The position numbers were made by a program, and so were the translations under genes. This document shows, piece by piece, positions 32,865 to 41,133 of a stretch of 64,000 nucleotides of DNA. The notes beneath the pieces are model-generated. The model was not told where the DNA came from and ran no database searches. It saw nothing but the letters and a program-made list of their open reading frames with translations. Numbering within the stretch: position 1 is the stretch's first letter; the number at the start of each line of letters is the position of its first letter. This stretch comes from Mycolicibacterium rufum (GTDB taxonomy: Bacteria; Actinomycetota; Actinomycetes; Mycobacteriales; Mycobacteriaceae): positions 3,038,001 through 3,102,000 of the forward strand of contig NZ_CP092427.2 of NCBI RefSeq assembly GCF_022374875.2, given 5' to 3'.

Positions 32865-33756
32865 GCGCCGACCGGTCGGGCTCTTCGTCGGACTGGCGAC
32901 CCTCGACGTGATCCACCGGATCGCCGAACCGCCCGCAGTGAACGAGAAGATCACCGCAAGCGGACAATTCGTCTCCGCCGGTGGGCCGGCCGCGAATGCG
33001 GCTGTCACGTTCGCCGCTCTCGGCGGGACGGCGACCCTGGTGACGGCGCTCGGCGACGAACCGGTCGCCGATCTGATCCGCGCGGACCTCAGGGCCTACG
33101 GCGTCGACGTGGTCGATGCGGCGCAGGGCACCACGAAACCGGTACCCGTGTCCGCAGTGTCCGTGGTCGAGGCCACCGGTGACCGCTCGGTGGTGTCGCT
33201 GGATGCCGTGACCTCCGACGCCGCGCCGCCCGCGCGGCTCGATGAGCTGGTCGCGGGGGCCGACGTGTTGCTGGTCGACGGGCACCATCCGCTGATCGCC
33301 CGAACTGCCGTGCGGTACGCCACTGCGCGCGCCGTGCCCGTGGTCGTCGATGCCGGGCGATGGAAGCCGGTGATGGACGACCTCCTCGAGGCGGCCACGG
33401 ACATGGTGTGCTCCAACGACTTCCGAGTGCCCGGCACCGACGGCTCGCGATCGACGGCGTCCGCACTCCTGGACCGCGGGGTGCCCACCGTCGTCATCAC
33501 CCACGGCGCCGATGCGGTCGAATGGTGGTCCGGCGGCCGGTCCGGTTCCGTCCCCGTGGAGCCGGTGCCCGTGGTCGACACGCTCGGCGCCGGCGACGTC
33601 TTCCACGGTGCGTACTGCTTCTACGGCGACGACACCGACGTCGCGGACCGCATCGCGCGCTCCGCGCGGGTGGCGGCACTGCGGTGCTCCGTCGTCGGGC
33701 CGCGGGCGTGGCTGCGCGAGCTTCCCATCCTGCGGCCTCCGGAGAGTGCCCGATGA
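32842..33756 (+). CDS. PfkB family sugar kinase
   Basis: The 304-residue protein has the ribokinase-like signature 1 (SAGGPAANAAVTFAALGG) and signature 2 with the anion hole and catalytic Asp (VDTLGAGDVFHGAY). It phosphorylates the imported sugar. ATG 32842 is chosen for the VGLFVGLATLD first strand and GGAGG ten bases upstream; the frame is open 18 bases further up. It is placed between the ATPase and a second kinase-like gene, an unusual doubling of kinases in one importer operon. Confidence 0.92.
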   Translation: MRNAPGSERRPVGLFVGLATLDVIHRIAEPPAVNEKITASGQFVSAGGPAANAAVTFAALGGTATLVTALGDEPVADLIRADLRAYGVDVVDAAQGTTKPVPVSAVSVVEATGDRSVVSLDAVTSDAAPPARLDELVAGADVLLVDGHHPLIARTAVRYATARAVPVVVDAGRWKPVMDDLLEAATDMVCSNDFRVPGTDGSRSTASALLDRGVPTVVITHGADAVEWWSGGRSGSVPVEPVPVVDTLGAGDVFHGAYCFYGDDTDVADRIARSARVAALRCSVVGPRAWLRELPILRPPESAR

Positions 33757-34400
33757 GCATCGACGACGTACAGGAGGCCACCCTCGACGAGCTGATCGCG
33801 TGGGCGCGCGCACTCGTCGTCCCCGGACAGCGGCGCCTGCTCGGTCTCACCGGCGCTCCGGGGGCCGGAAAGTCCACGGTGGCAGAACAACTGGTGAACG
33901 CTCTGGGACCGGACGTCGCGGTGCTGGTCCCGATGGACGGCTTCCACCTGGCCAACGAGGTCCTGATCGCCCTGGGACGCCGGGACCGCAAGGGCGCGCA
34001 CGACACGTTCGACGACGGCGGGTACGCGAGACTGCTCGCCTCGCTGCGGGCCCAGCGCGCCGACGACCCGGTGGTGTACGCGCCCCGGTTCCGCCGCGAG
34101 ATCGAAGAGCCGATCGGATCGTCCATCCCGGTTCGGCCGACGACGCCGCTGGTGGTCACCGAGGGCAACTACCTGCTCCTGGAGTCCGGCGCGTGGCCTG
34201 CCGCGCGCGCCTGCCTCGACGAGGTGTGGTTCCTGGCCCCCGACACCGGCATTCGGCACGACCGGCTGGTGCGCCGCCACGAGGCGTACGGCAAGTCGCC
34301 GGAGGACGCGAAGCGGTGGGCGCTCGGATCCGACGAGCGCAACGCGCAACTGATCGAGTCGACCTCCGGTCGCGCCGACCGGATCCTGCGCCTGCCATGA
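33753..34400 (+). CDS. Nucleoside/sugar kinase-like P-loop protein (FrcK-like)
   Basis: The 215-residue protein has Walker A GAPGAGKST near residue 36, PMDGFHLANEVL, and TEGNYLLLESGAWPAARACLDEVWFL, the pattern of uridine kinase-like/FrcK proteins encoded next to fructose-type ABC importers. ATGA overlap with the PfkB gene and with the following LacI gene. Its substrate could be the same sugar, a nucleoside, or a derivative; FrcK itself has not been clearly assigned. Confidence 0.85.
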   Translation: MSIDDVQEATLDELIAWARALVVPGQRRLLGLTGAPGAGKSTVAEQLVNALGPDVAVLVPMDGFHLANEVLIALGRRDRKGAHDTFDDGGYARLLASLRAQRADDPVVYAPRFRREIEEPIGSSIPVRPTTPLVVTEGNYLLLESGAWPAARACLDEVWFLAPDTGIRHDRLVRRHEAYGKSPEDAKRWALGSDERNAQLIESTSGRADRILRLP

Positions 34401-35395
34401 CGACCATGGGCGACGTCGCCCGCCTCGCCGGCGTCTCCGCCTCCACCGTCTCGCATGTGCTCAACGGCACGCGTAAAGTCGACGCCGCCACCCGGCAACG
34501 CGTGGAGGCGGCCATCGCGGAGACGGGCTACCGGCGCAACGTCGCCGCACGATCTCTGGCGGGCGGGCGAAGCCACACGGTGGGTCTGTCGATCTCCGCA
34601 CTGACGAACCCGTATTTCGGCAGCCTGGTGCACGCCGTCGAGCAGGCGCTGTCCGACGCCGGGTACGTGCTGATCGTCGGGGATTCCCATGACGCCGCGG
34701 AGCCGGAGAGGCGGGTCACCGATTCGCTGCTGGACCGGCAGGTCGACGGGATGATCGTGGCGCCCGCTGCCGGATCGGAGCACTCCACGCTTCCCGGGAT
34801 CGCCCGTACCGGAACACCCCTCGTGCTCATCGACCGGATGCTCGACGTCGACTGCGATCAGGTCGGCCCGGAGAACGCGGCCTCGGCGCAGATGCTGACC
34901 GAGCACCTGCTCGATCGCGGTCATCGCCGGATCGCGGTCGTCCGCGGCATCCCCGGGATCTCCTCCACGACCGAGCGATTCGACGGCTACGTCGCGGCGT
35001 TGGCGAGCCGGGGAATCGCCGTCGATCCGACGCTGGTGCTCGAGGGCCGTTCCAGCACCGACGACGCCGAGCGCGAGGTACGCGCGCTGATGGCGAGCGC
35101 GAACCGGCCGACCGCACTGGTGTCGATGAACAATGCGATGACGATCGGGACGCTCAAAGCCGTTCAGCACCTGGGCTTGTCGATTCCCGACGACGTCGCG
35201 TTCGTGTGTTACGACGATTTCGAATGGTCAGACCTGTTCTCCCCGAGACTCACCGCGGCGGGGCAGGACGTCCAGACCATCGGGGCCACCGCTGCGGAAC
35301 TGCTGCTGCGTCGTATCCGTCGCGAGGACGGGCCACCGCAGCGGATCCGGGTGCCGACGACATTCCACCACCGCAGATCCTGCGGCTGCGCCTGA
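34397..35395 (+). CDS. LacI family transcriptional regulator
   Basis: A 332-residue LacI regulator: helix-turn-helix and hinge in residues 1-60 (MGDVARLAGVSASTVSHVLNGTRKVDAATRQRVEAAIAETGY) and a periplasmic-binding-protein-like sugar domain. It is the last gene of the importer operon (ATGA overlap with the FrcK-like gene), so it is expressed with its own target, and the perfect palindrome at 30005-30020 is its probable site. Three bases separate it from the convergent methyltransferase. Confidence 0.93.
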   Translation: MTTMGDVARLAGVSASTVSHVLNGTRKVDAATRQRVEAAIAETGYRRNVAARSLAGGRSHTVGLSISALTNPYFGSLVHAVEQALSDAGYVLIVGDSHDAAEPERRVTDSLLDRQVDGMIVAPAAGSEHSTLPGIARTGTPLVLIDRMLDVDCDQVGPENAASAQMLTEHLLDRGHRRIAVVRGIPGISSTTERFDGYVAALASRGIAVDPTLVLEGRSSTDDAEREVRALMASANRPTALVSMNNAMTIGTLKAVQHLGLSIPDDVAFVCYDDFEWSDLFSPRLTAAGQDVQTIGATAAELLLRRIRREDGPPQRIRVPTTFHHRRSCGCA

Positions 35396-35398
35396 CCG

Positions 35399-36223
35399 TC
35401 AGCCCACCTTGGCGGCCTGCAGGGTGAAGCTCAGGGGCAGTAGGTCGCCGTTCTCGAGCAGGCGCCACTCGCCGTCCGCGCGGTGCATGCGTCCGGGCAG
35501 GGCCTCCCAGGGCACCGAGCGATGTTCGACGAGCATGGTGAGCTCCAGGCCGGCGTCCAGAAGGGCGGTGACGAGTTCTCCCAGACCGTGGTTCCACTCC
35601 CGCGATTCGGTGTTGTCGAACACGGTGTCCGTCTCGACGTAGGTACCCGGGGAGTCGAAGCGGACCGGTTCGGCATGCTCGAAGTACGGATAGGCGAGCA
35701 CGAGCGCATCGGTCCGCGTTTCGTCGATCGACCACAGCACCGGGTGTCCCTCGCGCAGGAACAACCGGCCCCGCGGCCGCAGCAGCGAGGCGACGACCTG
35801 GGCCCACCGCCGGATGTCGGGCACCCAGATGAGCGCCCCGATGCCGGTGTAGACGAGGTCGAAGCGGCCTGCACCGAGAACCGTTGCCGCGTCGTAGACG
35901 TCGGACTCGACGAAGTCGATCTCGACGCCGGCGTCGGCCGCGATCCGGCGGGCGTTCTCGATCGACACAGCGGAGAAGTCGAGGCCGGTCATGCGTGCCC
36001 CGAGCCGCGCCAGGGACAGCGTGTCGGTCCCGATGTGGCACTGCAGATGAACGCCGTGCAGTCCGCTGATGTCGCCGAGCCGGGGGAGGTCGAACCGTAC
36101 GACGTCGGAGAGCAGGTCGCGGTCGGCGAGGAGTCGGTCCACTGCGTAGTCGGGCGAGGCGGCGTGGGCGGGGGCGCGTTCGTCCCACATGGCCCTGTTC
36201 ACGGCTCGGTGTTCGTCGCTCAC
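35399..36223 (-). CDS. SAM-dependent methyltransferase
   Basis: The 274-residue protein is a class I methyltransferase: motif I LQCHIGTDTLSLARLGARMTGLDFSAVSIENARRIA (the ALQCHIGTDT variant of the Gly-rich loop), acidic loop VESDVYD, and FDLVYTGIGALIWVPD. This matches the small-molecule branch with the GALCWL/GALIWV motif. Substrate unknown. GTG 36223 is preferred over upstream starts since a leaderless -10 element lies seven bases before it and the sequence upstream has no ribosome site. Confidence 0.88.
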   Translation of the reverse strand: MSDEHRAVNRAMWDERAPAHAASPDYAVDRLLADRDLLSDVVRFDLPRLGDISGLHGVHLQCHIGTDTLSLARLGARMTGLDFSAVSIENARRIAADAGVEIDFVESDVYDAATVLGAGRFDLVYTGIGALIWVPDIRRWAQVVASLLRPRGRLFLREGHPVLWSIDETRTDALVLAYPYFEHAEPVRFDSPGTYVETDTVFDNTESREWNHGLGELVTALLDAGLELTMLVEHRSVPWEALPGRMHRADGEWRLLENGDLLPLSFTLQAAKVG

Positions 36224-36230
36224 ACGCAGG

Positions 36231-36236
36231 ATTATC
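36231..36236 (-). promoter_or_regulatory. Predicted -10 element of a leaderless promoter for the methyltransferase
   Basis: GATAAT on the minus strand is one base from TATAAT and stands seven bases before GTG 36223, with no ribosome site. Confidence 0.5.
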
Positions 36237-36327
36237 CCAGCCGTTGCGTGGACGCGACGGCGGCGCGTCGGCATGCCAGAATTCCGCAGGTCGGCTTCAT
36301 AGCCGCCCGAGGTCACCAGGAGATGAG

Positions 36328-36648
36328 ATGTCCGAAACGAAGATCACCGTCATCTACGACAATCCGCTCAGCGCAGAGGATTTCGAGTCGAGTTACCCGG
36401 AAGAACAGTTGGCCGTCGCCCGGTCCTTCCCCGGCCATATCAGGGTGGAGGCGTCCAAGGTGTGGCCGAAGGAAGACGGCAGTCCCACCCCCGCCTACCG
36501 CATGATCGATCTGTACTACCCCGACTACGCCTCCGCGAGCGAGGCCGTGACGTCGCCGGAGGCGGCGCGGTTCTTCGACGCCTTGGGCCGGATCGCGACC
36601 GGCGGGGTGCGCGTGCTGTTCTCCGACATCGAGGTTCCGCAGCGATAG
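36328..36648 (+). CDS. EthD family protein
   Basis: The 106-residue protein fits the EthD ferredoxin-like dimeric alpha/beta barrel fold: TKITVIYDNPLSAEDFESSYPEEQLAVARSFPGHIRVEASKVWPKEDGSPTPAYRMIDLYYPDYASASEAVTSPEAARFF. EthD members act in ether degradation or as small oxygenase/dehydratase-like enzymes and often stand near redox enzymes. AGGAG lies five bases before ATG 36328. It converges with the F420-reductase-like gene. Confidence 0.87.
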   Translation: MSETKITVIYDNPLSAEDFESSYPEEQLAVARSFPGHIRVEASKVWPKEDGSPTPAYRMIDLYYPDYASASEAVTSPEAARFFDALGRIATGGVRVLFSDIEVPQR

Positions 36649-36652
36649 GGCG

Positions 36653-37321
36653 TCAGGCCGTGCGGGCGCTCCACTCGGCGGTGCGCTCGGGACTCGCCTC
36701 GGCGAGTGCGGCGCGGGTCTTCTCGACGTCGAAGTCCTTGCCGTAGACCGGCGTGCCGGGCTGCTGTCGCCACGACTCGGAGATCGGCCCCGCGTCGACG
36801 GGATCGAAACCGAGTTGGTCGACGATGTCGTGGACGAGGGCCCGGCCGGGCCCGTTCTCGCCGGCGATCGGGAGAGCGATGCGGTGTGATGCGCCCTGCG
36901 GCGTGCCCCGTTCGAGGAGGTGCTTCCAGAAGATGCCGTTGAACACCTTGTAGACCGGGGCGCCGATGAGCTCAGCGACCCAGGCGCTTTCGACCTGCCC
37001 GTCCTCGATCGCGGCGATCTCGCCGTCACGTTGCTGCGGGTAGTAGTTGTTGGTCTCGATCACCGGGGCACCCGGCTTGCGCGCGTTGACGATGCCTGCG
37101 GCGAGGTCGGGGACGTTCTTCTGCGGGATGCTCACGATGACGAGGTCGGCGTCGGCGGCGGCGTCCTTCGCCCAGACCTCGGTCGCACCGGTCTCGGCGG
37201 CCAGCTCGGCCAGGGTTTCCGGCGCCCGCGAGTTCGACACGTTCACGTCGTGGCCGAGTTCGCGCAGCCGCCGCGTCAACGTGCCACCGATGTGCCCCGC
37301 TCCGATGATTCCGATCTTCAT
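36653..37321 (-). CDS. NADPH-dependent F420 reductase-like dinucleotide-binding protein
   Basis: The 222-residue protein has the NAD(P) fold of the F420:NADP oxidoreductase / NADP oxidoreductase coenzyme F420-dependent family: MKIGIIGAGHIGGTLTRRLRELGHDVNVSNSR (the NSR pattern binds the NADP phosphate), VIVSIPQKNVPDLA and NNYYPQQRDG, but is shorter than canonical Fno. Many such proteins use NADP and another partner. It is divergent from a quinone-reductase-type gene with twin 18-bp palindromes in between, which suggests joint control in redox or electrophile stress. Confidence 0.85.
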   Translation of the reverse strand: MKIGIIGAGHIGGTLTRRLRELGHDVNVSNSRAPETLAELAAETGATEVWAKDAAADADLVIVSIPQKNVPDLAAGIVNARKPGAPVIETNNYYPQQRDGEIAAIEDGQVESAWVAELIGAPVYKVFNGIFWKHLLERGTPQGASHRIALPIAGENGPGRALVHDIVDQLGFDPVDAGPISESWRQQPGTPVYGKDFDVEKTRAALAEASPERTAEWSARTA

Positions 37322-37370
37322 GCGTTCGGCAACGGCTCGCCCGGAGCTCGTATTCCGTCCAGGACGGGAA

Positions 37371-37388
37371 TGCTTCGATCACGAAGCA
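37371..37388. promoter_or_regulatory. 18-bp palindromic operator, copy 1
   Basis: TGCTTCGATCACGAAGCA has perfect 7-base arms around ATCA. It lies 50 bases before the F420-reductase-like start and has a twin 36 bases away. Confidence 0.72.
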
Positions 37389-37406
37389 TGTTGTGCCCTT
37401 CGTAGC

Positions 37407-37424
37407 TGCTTCGATATCGAAGCA
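37407..37424. promoter_or_regulatory. 18-bp palindromic operator, copy 2
   Basis: TGCTTCGATATCGAAGCA is a perfect palindrome with the same arms as copy 1, 20 bases before the quinone-reductase-like start. No regulator gene is adjacent, so the binding protein must be encoded elsewhere. Confidence 0.75.
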
Positions 37425-37443
37425 AACGACGAAGGAGGACATC

Positions 37444-38388
37444 ATGAAAGCAGTGCGTTACCACGAGTACGGGGACAGCGGCGTCCTGCGGTACGAGGAC
37501 GCTCCGCGACCCGTGCCGGGACACGGACAGGTGGTGGTGAAGGTCGCCGCCACGACCTTCAATCCGGTGGATGCCGGCATCCGCGGCGGGTACCTGGCGC
37601 AGGTGTACGCCGTCAGCTTCCCGCACATTCCGGGCGTCGACGTGTCCGGTACGACCGCCGAACTCGGTGCCGACGTGCAGGATTGGGCAGTGGGGGACAC
37701 CGTGGTGGCCTTCCTGCCCCTCGACGCCGACGGAGCGGCCGCCGAATACGCCGTGGTGCCGGCCGAGTCCCTGGCGGCCGCCCCGACGACGGTGCCCCTC
37801 GCCGACGCCGCAGCGCTGCCGGAGCCGGCGTTGACGGCCTGGCAGGCCCTGTTCGAGGTCGCCGGCCTGACCGGCGGGCAGTCGATTCTGATCAACGGAG
37901 CCTCCGGCGCCGTCGGCGGCTACGCCGTCCAACTGGCCAAGCAGGCCGGTGCCGTCGTCACCGCCACCGCCAGGGACCGCGACGCCGGGCGGCTGCGCGC
38001 TCTGGGCGCCGATCGCATCGTCGACTACCTCGAGTTCGGGCAGTCACCGATCGAGGTCGACGGCGGCCCCTTCGACGTCGTGCTCAATCTGATCAGCACC
38101 ACCGACGAGCAGACCGAAGCGCTGCTCGGCGCCGTTGCCGACGGCGGCTTCCACGTGGGAACCATGGTCTCGGGGCCGGAGAACCCCCCGCGAGGCATCC
38201 GGACCCAGCGGGTGTTCGTCCGCAGCGACGCCGCCCAACTCGCCGAGTTGGTCCGCCGCGTCGACGCCGGGGCGCTGCGCATCGAGATCGCCGATCGGCG
38301 CCCACTGGAGGACACCGCCGATGTTCACGACGCCTCCGACAACGGTCGCCTGCACGGCAAGACGCTGCTCGTCCCCGCTCAGCAGTAG
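37444..38388 (+). CDS. NADP-dependent quinone oxidoreductase (MDR family)
   Basis: A 314-residue QOR-type MDR enzyme: MKAVRYHEYGDSGVLRYEDAPRP, GVDVSGTTAELG, and Rossmann motif INGASGAVGGYAVQLAKQAG, with no zinc ligands. GAAGGAGGAC stands just before ATG 37444. It is divergent from the F420-reductase-like gene with the twin palindromes between, so both are probably under one unlinked regulator responding to quinones or other electrophiles. Confidence 0.91.
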   Translation: MKAVRYHEYGDSGVLRYEDAPRPVPGHGQVVVKVAATTFNPVDAGIRGGYLAQVYAVSFPHIPGVDVSGTTAELGADVQDWAVGDTVVAFLPLDADGAAAEYAVVPAESLAAAPTTVPLADAAALPEPALTAWQALFEVAGLTGGQSILINGASGAVGGYAVQLAKQAGAVVTATARDRDAGRLRALGADRIVDYLEFGQSPIEVDGGPFDVVLNLISTTDEQTEALLGAVADGGFHVGTMVSGPENPPRGIRTQRVFVRSDAAQLAELVRRVDAGALRIEIADRRPLEDTADVHDASDNGRLHGKTLLVPAQQ

Positions 38389-38409
38389 ACCGGGGGGCAC
38401 AATGCTGGG

Positions 38410-39669
38410 ATGACGCGCCAGGACAACCGCCCGGACACCGCCGGGGCGCTGACGACCATCCTGCGCGCTGCGCAGCTCCTGCATGACAGCGGGCAGTCGA
38501 CGAGCATGACCGTGCAAGCGGTACAACGACTCTCGCGGGGTCTGGGACAGCCGGCGGTGGTGATCCCGGGATGGACATCGATCACCGTCTACGACCCGCG
38601 CGGCGGAGGCGCGCAGGCGTTGATCGGGCAGACGCGTCCGGTCGGGGTCACCATGCGCCGGGTGGCCACGCTGATGCGCGCGGTGGACGAGGTCGGACGC
38701 CGGCCCGTCCAGCGCGACGACATCGAACGGGTCATCGACGCGGCCGGGCGTCTCGCGCCGTCGTCGACCCCGGCGTTCGTCGCCGCGTGCGGTGTCGGCG
38801 CGGCCGCGCTGGCCGTCGTCTTCGGCGCCACCGACATGCGCGTCGTCGCGCTGGTCGCCGTGGCCGCCGCGCTGGGAGGCGCGCTGCGCCGGGCACTGGC
38901 GCGGTTCGGCGCCGACCCGCTACTACAGACGTTCGTCGCCGCCGTGGTCGCCGGCGCGGCGGGGACCACCGCCGGTCAGGTCGGTCTGCAGTCCGCCGCC
39001 GGCCTGGTCGCCGTCTGCCCGGCGATGGTGTTGGTCCCGGGCCCGCAGATCCTCATCGGCGCCATGGATCTGCTCGCCGCGCGGATGACCCTCGCGATCT
39101 CCCGGTTGGGCTACGCCCTGCTGGTGCTGGCGACCATCGCGGTGGGCCTGATGCTCGGCCTGTGGCCGGGCGGCCAACCGCTGCCGTTGACGTCGCCACC
39201 GGCCGCTGTTCCGTTCGTGGTGGACGTCCTCGCCGCGGGTGTCGCGGCGGCCTGCTACCCGGTGTTCTTCTCGATGCCTTACCGCCTGATCGGCTGGCCG
39301 ATCGCGGTCGGGATGGCCGCGCACGCGCTGCACTGGTGGGCGATCACCACGTGGCATGCCAGCCTGCCGGTGGCGGCACTGCTGGCATGTCTGCTCACCG
39401 GCGCCGTCCTCACCCCGATGGCCTATCTACGGCACATGCCCTTCGCTGCAGTCGGTTTCGCGTCGGTGGTGGCCCTGGTGCCGGGCATGTACGTGTTCCG
39501 GACCGTCGTCGGCGTGGCCGAACTGTCCGCGGGGGCGGGCGAACGGACGCTGCTCGACGTGGCGAACAACGGCTCGACCGCCCTGCTGACCGTCATCGCG
39601 ATGGCCGTCGGATTGGCCGTGCCCACGCGGGTGCGCGACCGGGTCCTGGAACGGCGCAGCGGCGACTGA
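38410..39669 (+). CDS. ThrE family threonine/serine exporter
   Basis: The 419-residue protein is a fused ThrE: cytoplasmic N-terminal ThrE domain (DUF1212, residues 1-115), then about ten membrane segments (GVGAAALAVVFGATDMRVVALVAVAAALGG, LVAVCPAMVLVPGPQILIG, FAAVGFASVVALVPGMYVFRTVVG). The VPGPQ/VPGMYVFR pair is typical. ThrE exports threonine and serine by proton-driven antiport in corynebacteria. It begins 22 bases after the quinone-reductase gene and may be co-transcribed, but shows no functional link. Confidence 0.88.
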   Translation: MTRQDNRPDTAGALTTILRAAQLLHDSGQSTSMTVQAVQRLSRGLGQPAVVIPGWTSITVYDPRGGGAQALIGQTRPVGVTMRRVATLMRAVDEVGRRPVQRDDIERVIDAAGRLAPSSTPAFVAACGVGAAALAVVFGATDMRVVALVAVAAALGGALRRALARFGADPLLQTFVAAVVAGAAGTTAGQVGLQSAAGLVAVCPAMVLVPGPQILIGAMDLLAARMTLAISRLGYALLVLATIAVGLMLGLWPGGQPLPLTSPPAAVPFVVDVLAAGVAAACYPVFFSMPYRLIGWPIAVGMAAHALHWWAITTWHASLPVAALLACLLTGAVLTPMAYLRHMPFAAVGFASVVALVPGMYVFRTVVGVAELSAGAGERTLLDVANNGSTALLTVIAMAVGLAVPTRVRDRVLERRSGD

Positions 39670-39700
39670 CGGTCAGCAGGGAGTCCCGTCTGAGCGTCAG
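39666..39700. terminator. Bidirectional terminator candidate between convergent genes
   Basis: CTGACG pairs with CGTCAG, TCAG with CTGA and GGGA with TCCC in nested order, with one mismatch and a two-base internal loop, covering the stop codons of both the exporter and the dehydrogenase genes. Confidence 0.5.
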
Positions 39701-41040
39701 CCGGCGATGCGGATCAGCTTCTTGTTGACGAACTCGTCCATGCCGAAGCGGCCGAGCTCGCGGCCGAAACCTGACCGCTTCACCCCACCGAACGGCAGCT
39801 CGGCGCCCTCGGCTCCGACCGCGTTGACGAAGACCATGCCCGCCTCGATCTTGTCGGCGACACGCTTGGCCTGCTCGGCGTCGGTGGTGAAGACGTAGGA
39901 GCCCAGCCCGAACGGGGTGTCGTTCGCGACGGCGACCGCCTCGTCCTCGTCGGCCACCTTGTACACCGACGCCACCGGACCGAACAGTTCCTCGCGGTAG
40001 TCGGCGGGCACGTCGGTCAGCACGGCGGGCGGGTAGTGCGCGCCGTTGCGCTGCCCCTCGCTGATCAGGTGGGCGCCGGAGGACACGGCGCGCTGCACCT
40101 GCTCCTCGAGCCGCTCGGCGGCGGCGACCGACGACAGCGGCGCCAGCCCGTCGGCCCGCTCCAGCACCTTCTTGGTGAACTTGTCGAGGAATTCGTCGTA
40201 CACGTCCTGGGCGACGATGATGCGCTTGGCGGCGTTGCACGCCTGCCCGGTGTTCTCGAACCGGCCGTCGACGGCGGCCTCGACGGTGGCGTCCAGATCG
40301 TCGGTCGAGAGCACGATGAACGGATCCGAGCCGCCCAGCTCGAGCACCACCTTCTTGAGGTTCCGGCCGGCGATCTCGGCGACCGCCGCTCCGGCCCTCT
40401 CGGATCCGGTCAGCGACACCCCCTGGATGCGCGGGTCGGCGATCGCGGTCGCGATCTGTTCGTTGGTCGCGTACACGTTGACGTAGGCGCCCTCGGGGAA
40501 GCCGGCGTCGGTGAAGATCTTCTGCAGCGCCTCGGCGGATTCCGGGCACTGCGGAGCGTGCTTGAGCACGATGGTGTTACCGATGACCAGGTTCGGTCCG
40601 GCGAAACGGGCGACCTGGTAGTACGGGTAGTTCCACGGCATGATGCCCAGCAGCACACCGACCGAGCTGCGGCGCACCACTGCGGAGCCCTCGCCGTCGA
40701 GCAGGTCGATCGGCTCGTCGGCGAGGAACTTCTCGGCGTTGTCGGCGTAGAAGGTGTAGATCGCCGAGCAGAACTCGACCTCGCCGACCGACTGGTCCAG
40801 AGGCTTGCCCATCTCGCGCTGGATGATGCGGGCGAGCTCCTCCTTGCGCTCCTCGTGCAACTCGGCGACGCGACGGATCAGCGCTGCCCGGTCGGCGACC
40901 GAGGTGGTTCGGGACCACTCGCGGTGCGCCGTGTCGGCCGCCGCGATCGCCTGCTCGATCTGGTCGTCGGTGGCGGTGGGGTACTCCTTGACCAACTCTC
41001 CGGTGGATGGGTCGACCACGGCGTACATCGACGTGCTCAT
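39697..41040 (-). CDS. NAD(P)-dependent succinate-semialdehyde dehydrogenase family protein
   Basis: The 447-residue protein is an aldehyde dehydrogenase of the GabD-like group: oxyanion Asn in GIMPWNYPYYQ, nucleotide loop SLTGSERAGAAV, catalytic Glu in VVLELGGSDPF and catalytic Cys in FENTGQACNAAKR. GabD oxidises succinate semialdehyde to succinate in the GABA shunt. The upstream amino-acid permease on the same strand suggests use of GABA or a similar amine, with the permease importing and this enzyme finishing the route; no transaminase is present here. ATG start uncertain by a few codons (MSTSMYAVVDP). Confidence 0.9.
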   Translation of the reverse strand: MSTSMYAVVDPSTGELVKEYPTATDDQIEQAIAAADTAHREWSRTTSVADRAALIRRVAELHEERKEELARIIQREMGKPLDQSVGEVEFCSAIYTFYADNAEKFLADEPIDLLDGEGSAVVRRSSVGVLLGIMPWNYPYYQVARFAGPNLVIGNTIVLKHAPQCPESAEALQKIFTDAGFPEGAYVNVYATNEQIATAIADPRIQGVSLTGSERAGAAVAEIAGRNLKKVVLELGGSDPFIVLSTDDLDATVEAAVDGRFENTGQACNAAKRIIVAQDVYDEFLDKFTKKVLERADGLAPLSSVAAAERLEEQVQRAVSSGAHLISEGQRNGAHYPPAVLTDVPADYREELFGPVASVYKVADEDEAVAVANDTPFGLGSYVFTTDAEQAKRVADKIEAGMVFVNAVGAEGAELPFGGVKRSGFGRELGRFGMDEFVNKKLIRIAG

Positions 41041-41133
41041 CAGAACTCGCTCCTCATCTTCGGTTGACGGCGCACCACTGCGCCGGGCCCGTTCCGCGCA
41101 GCGCCGGGGCGCCGGGATCGGTTCGCCGCCAGT

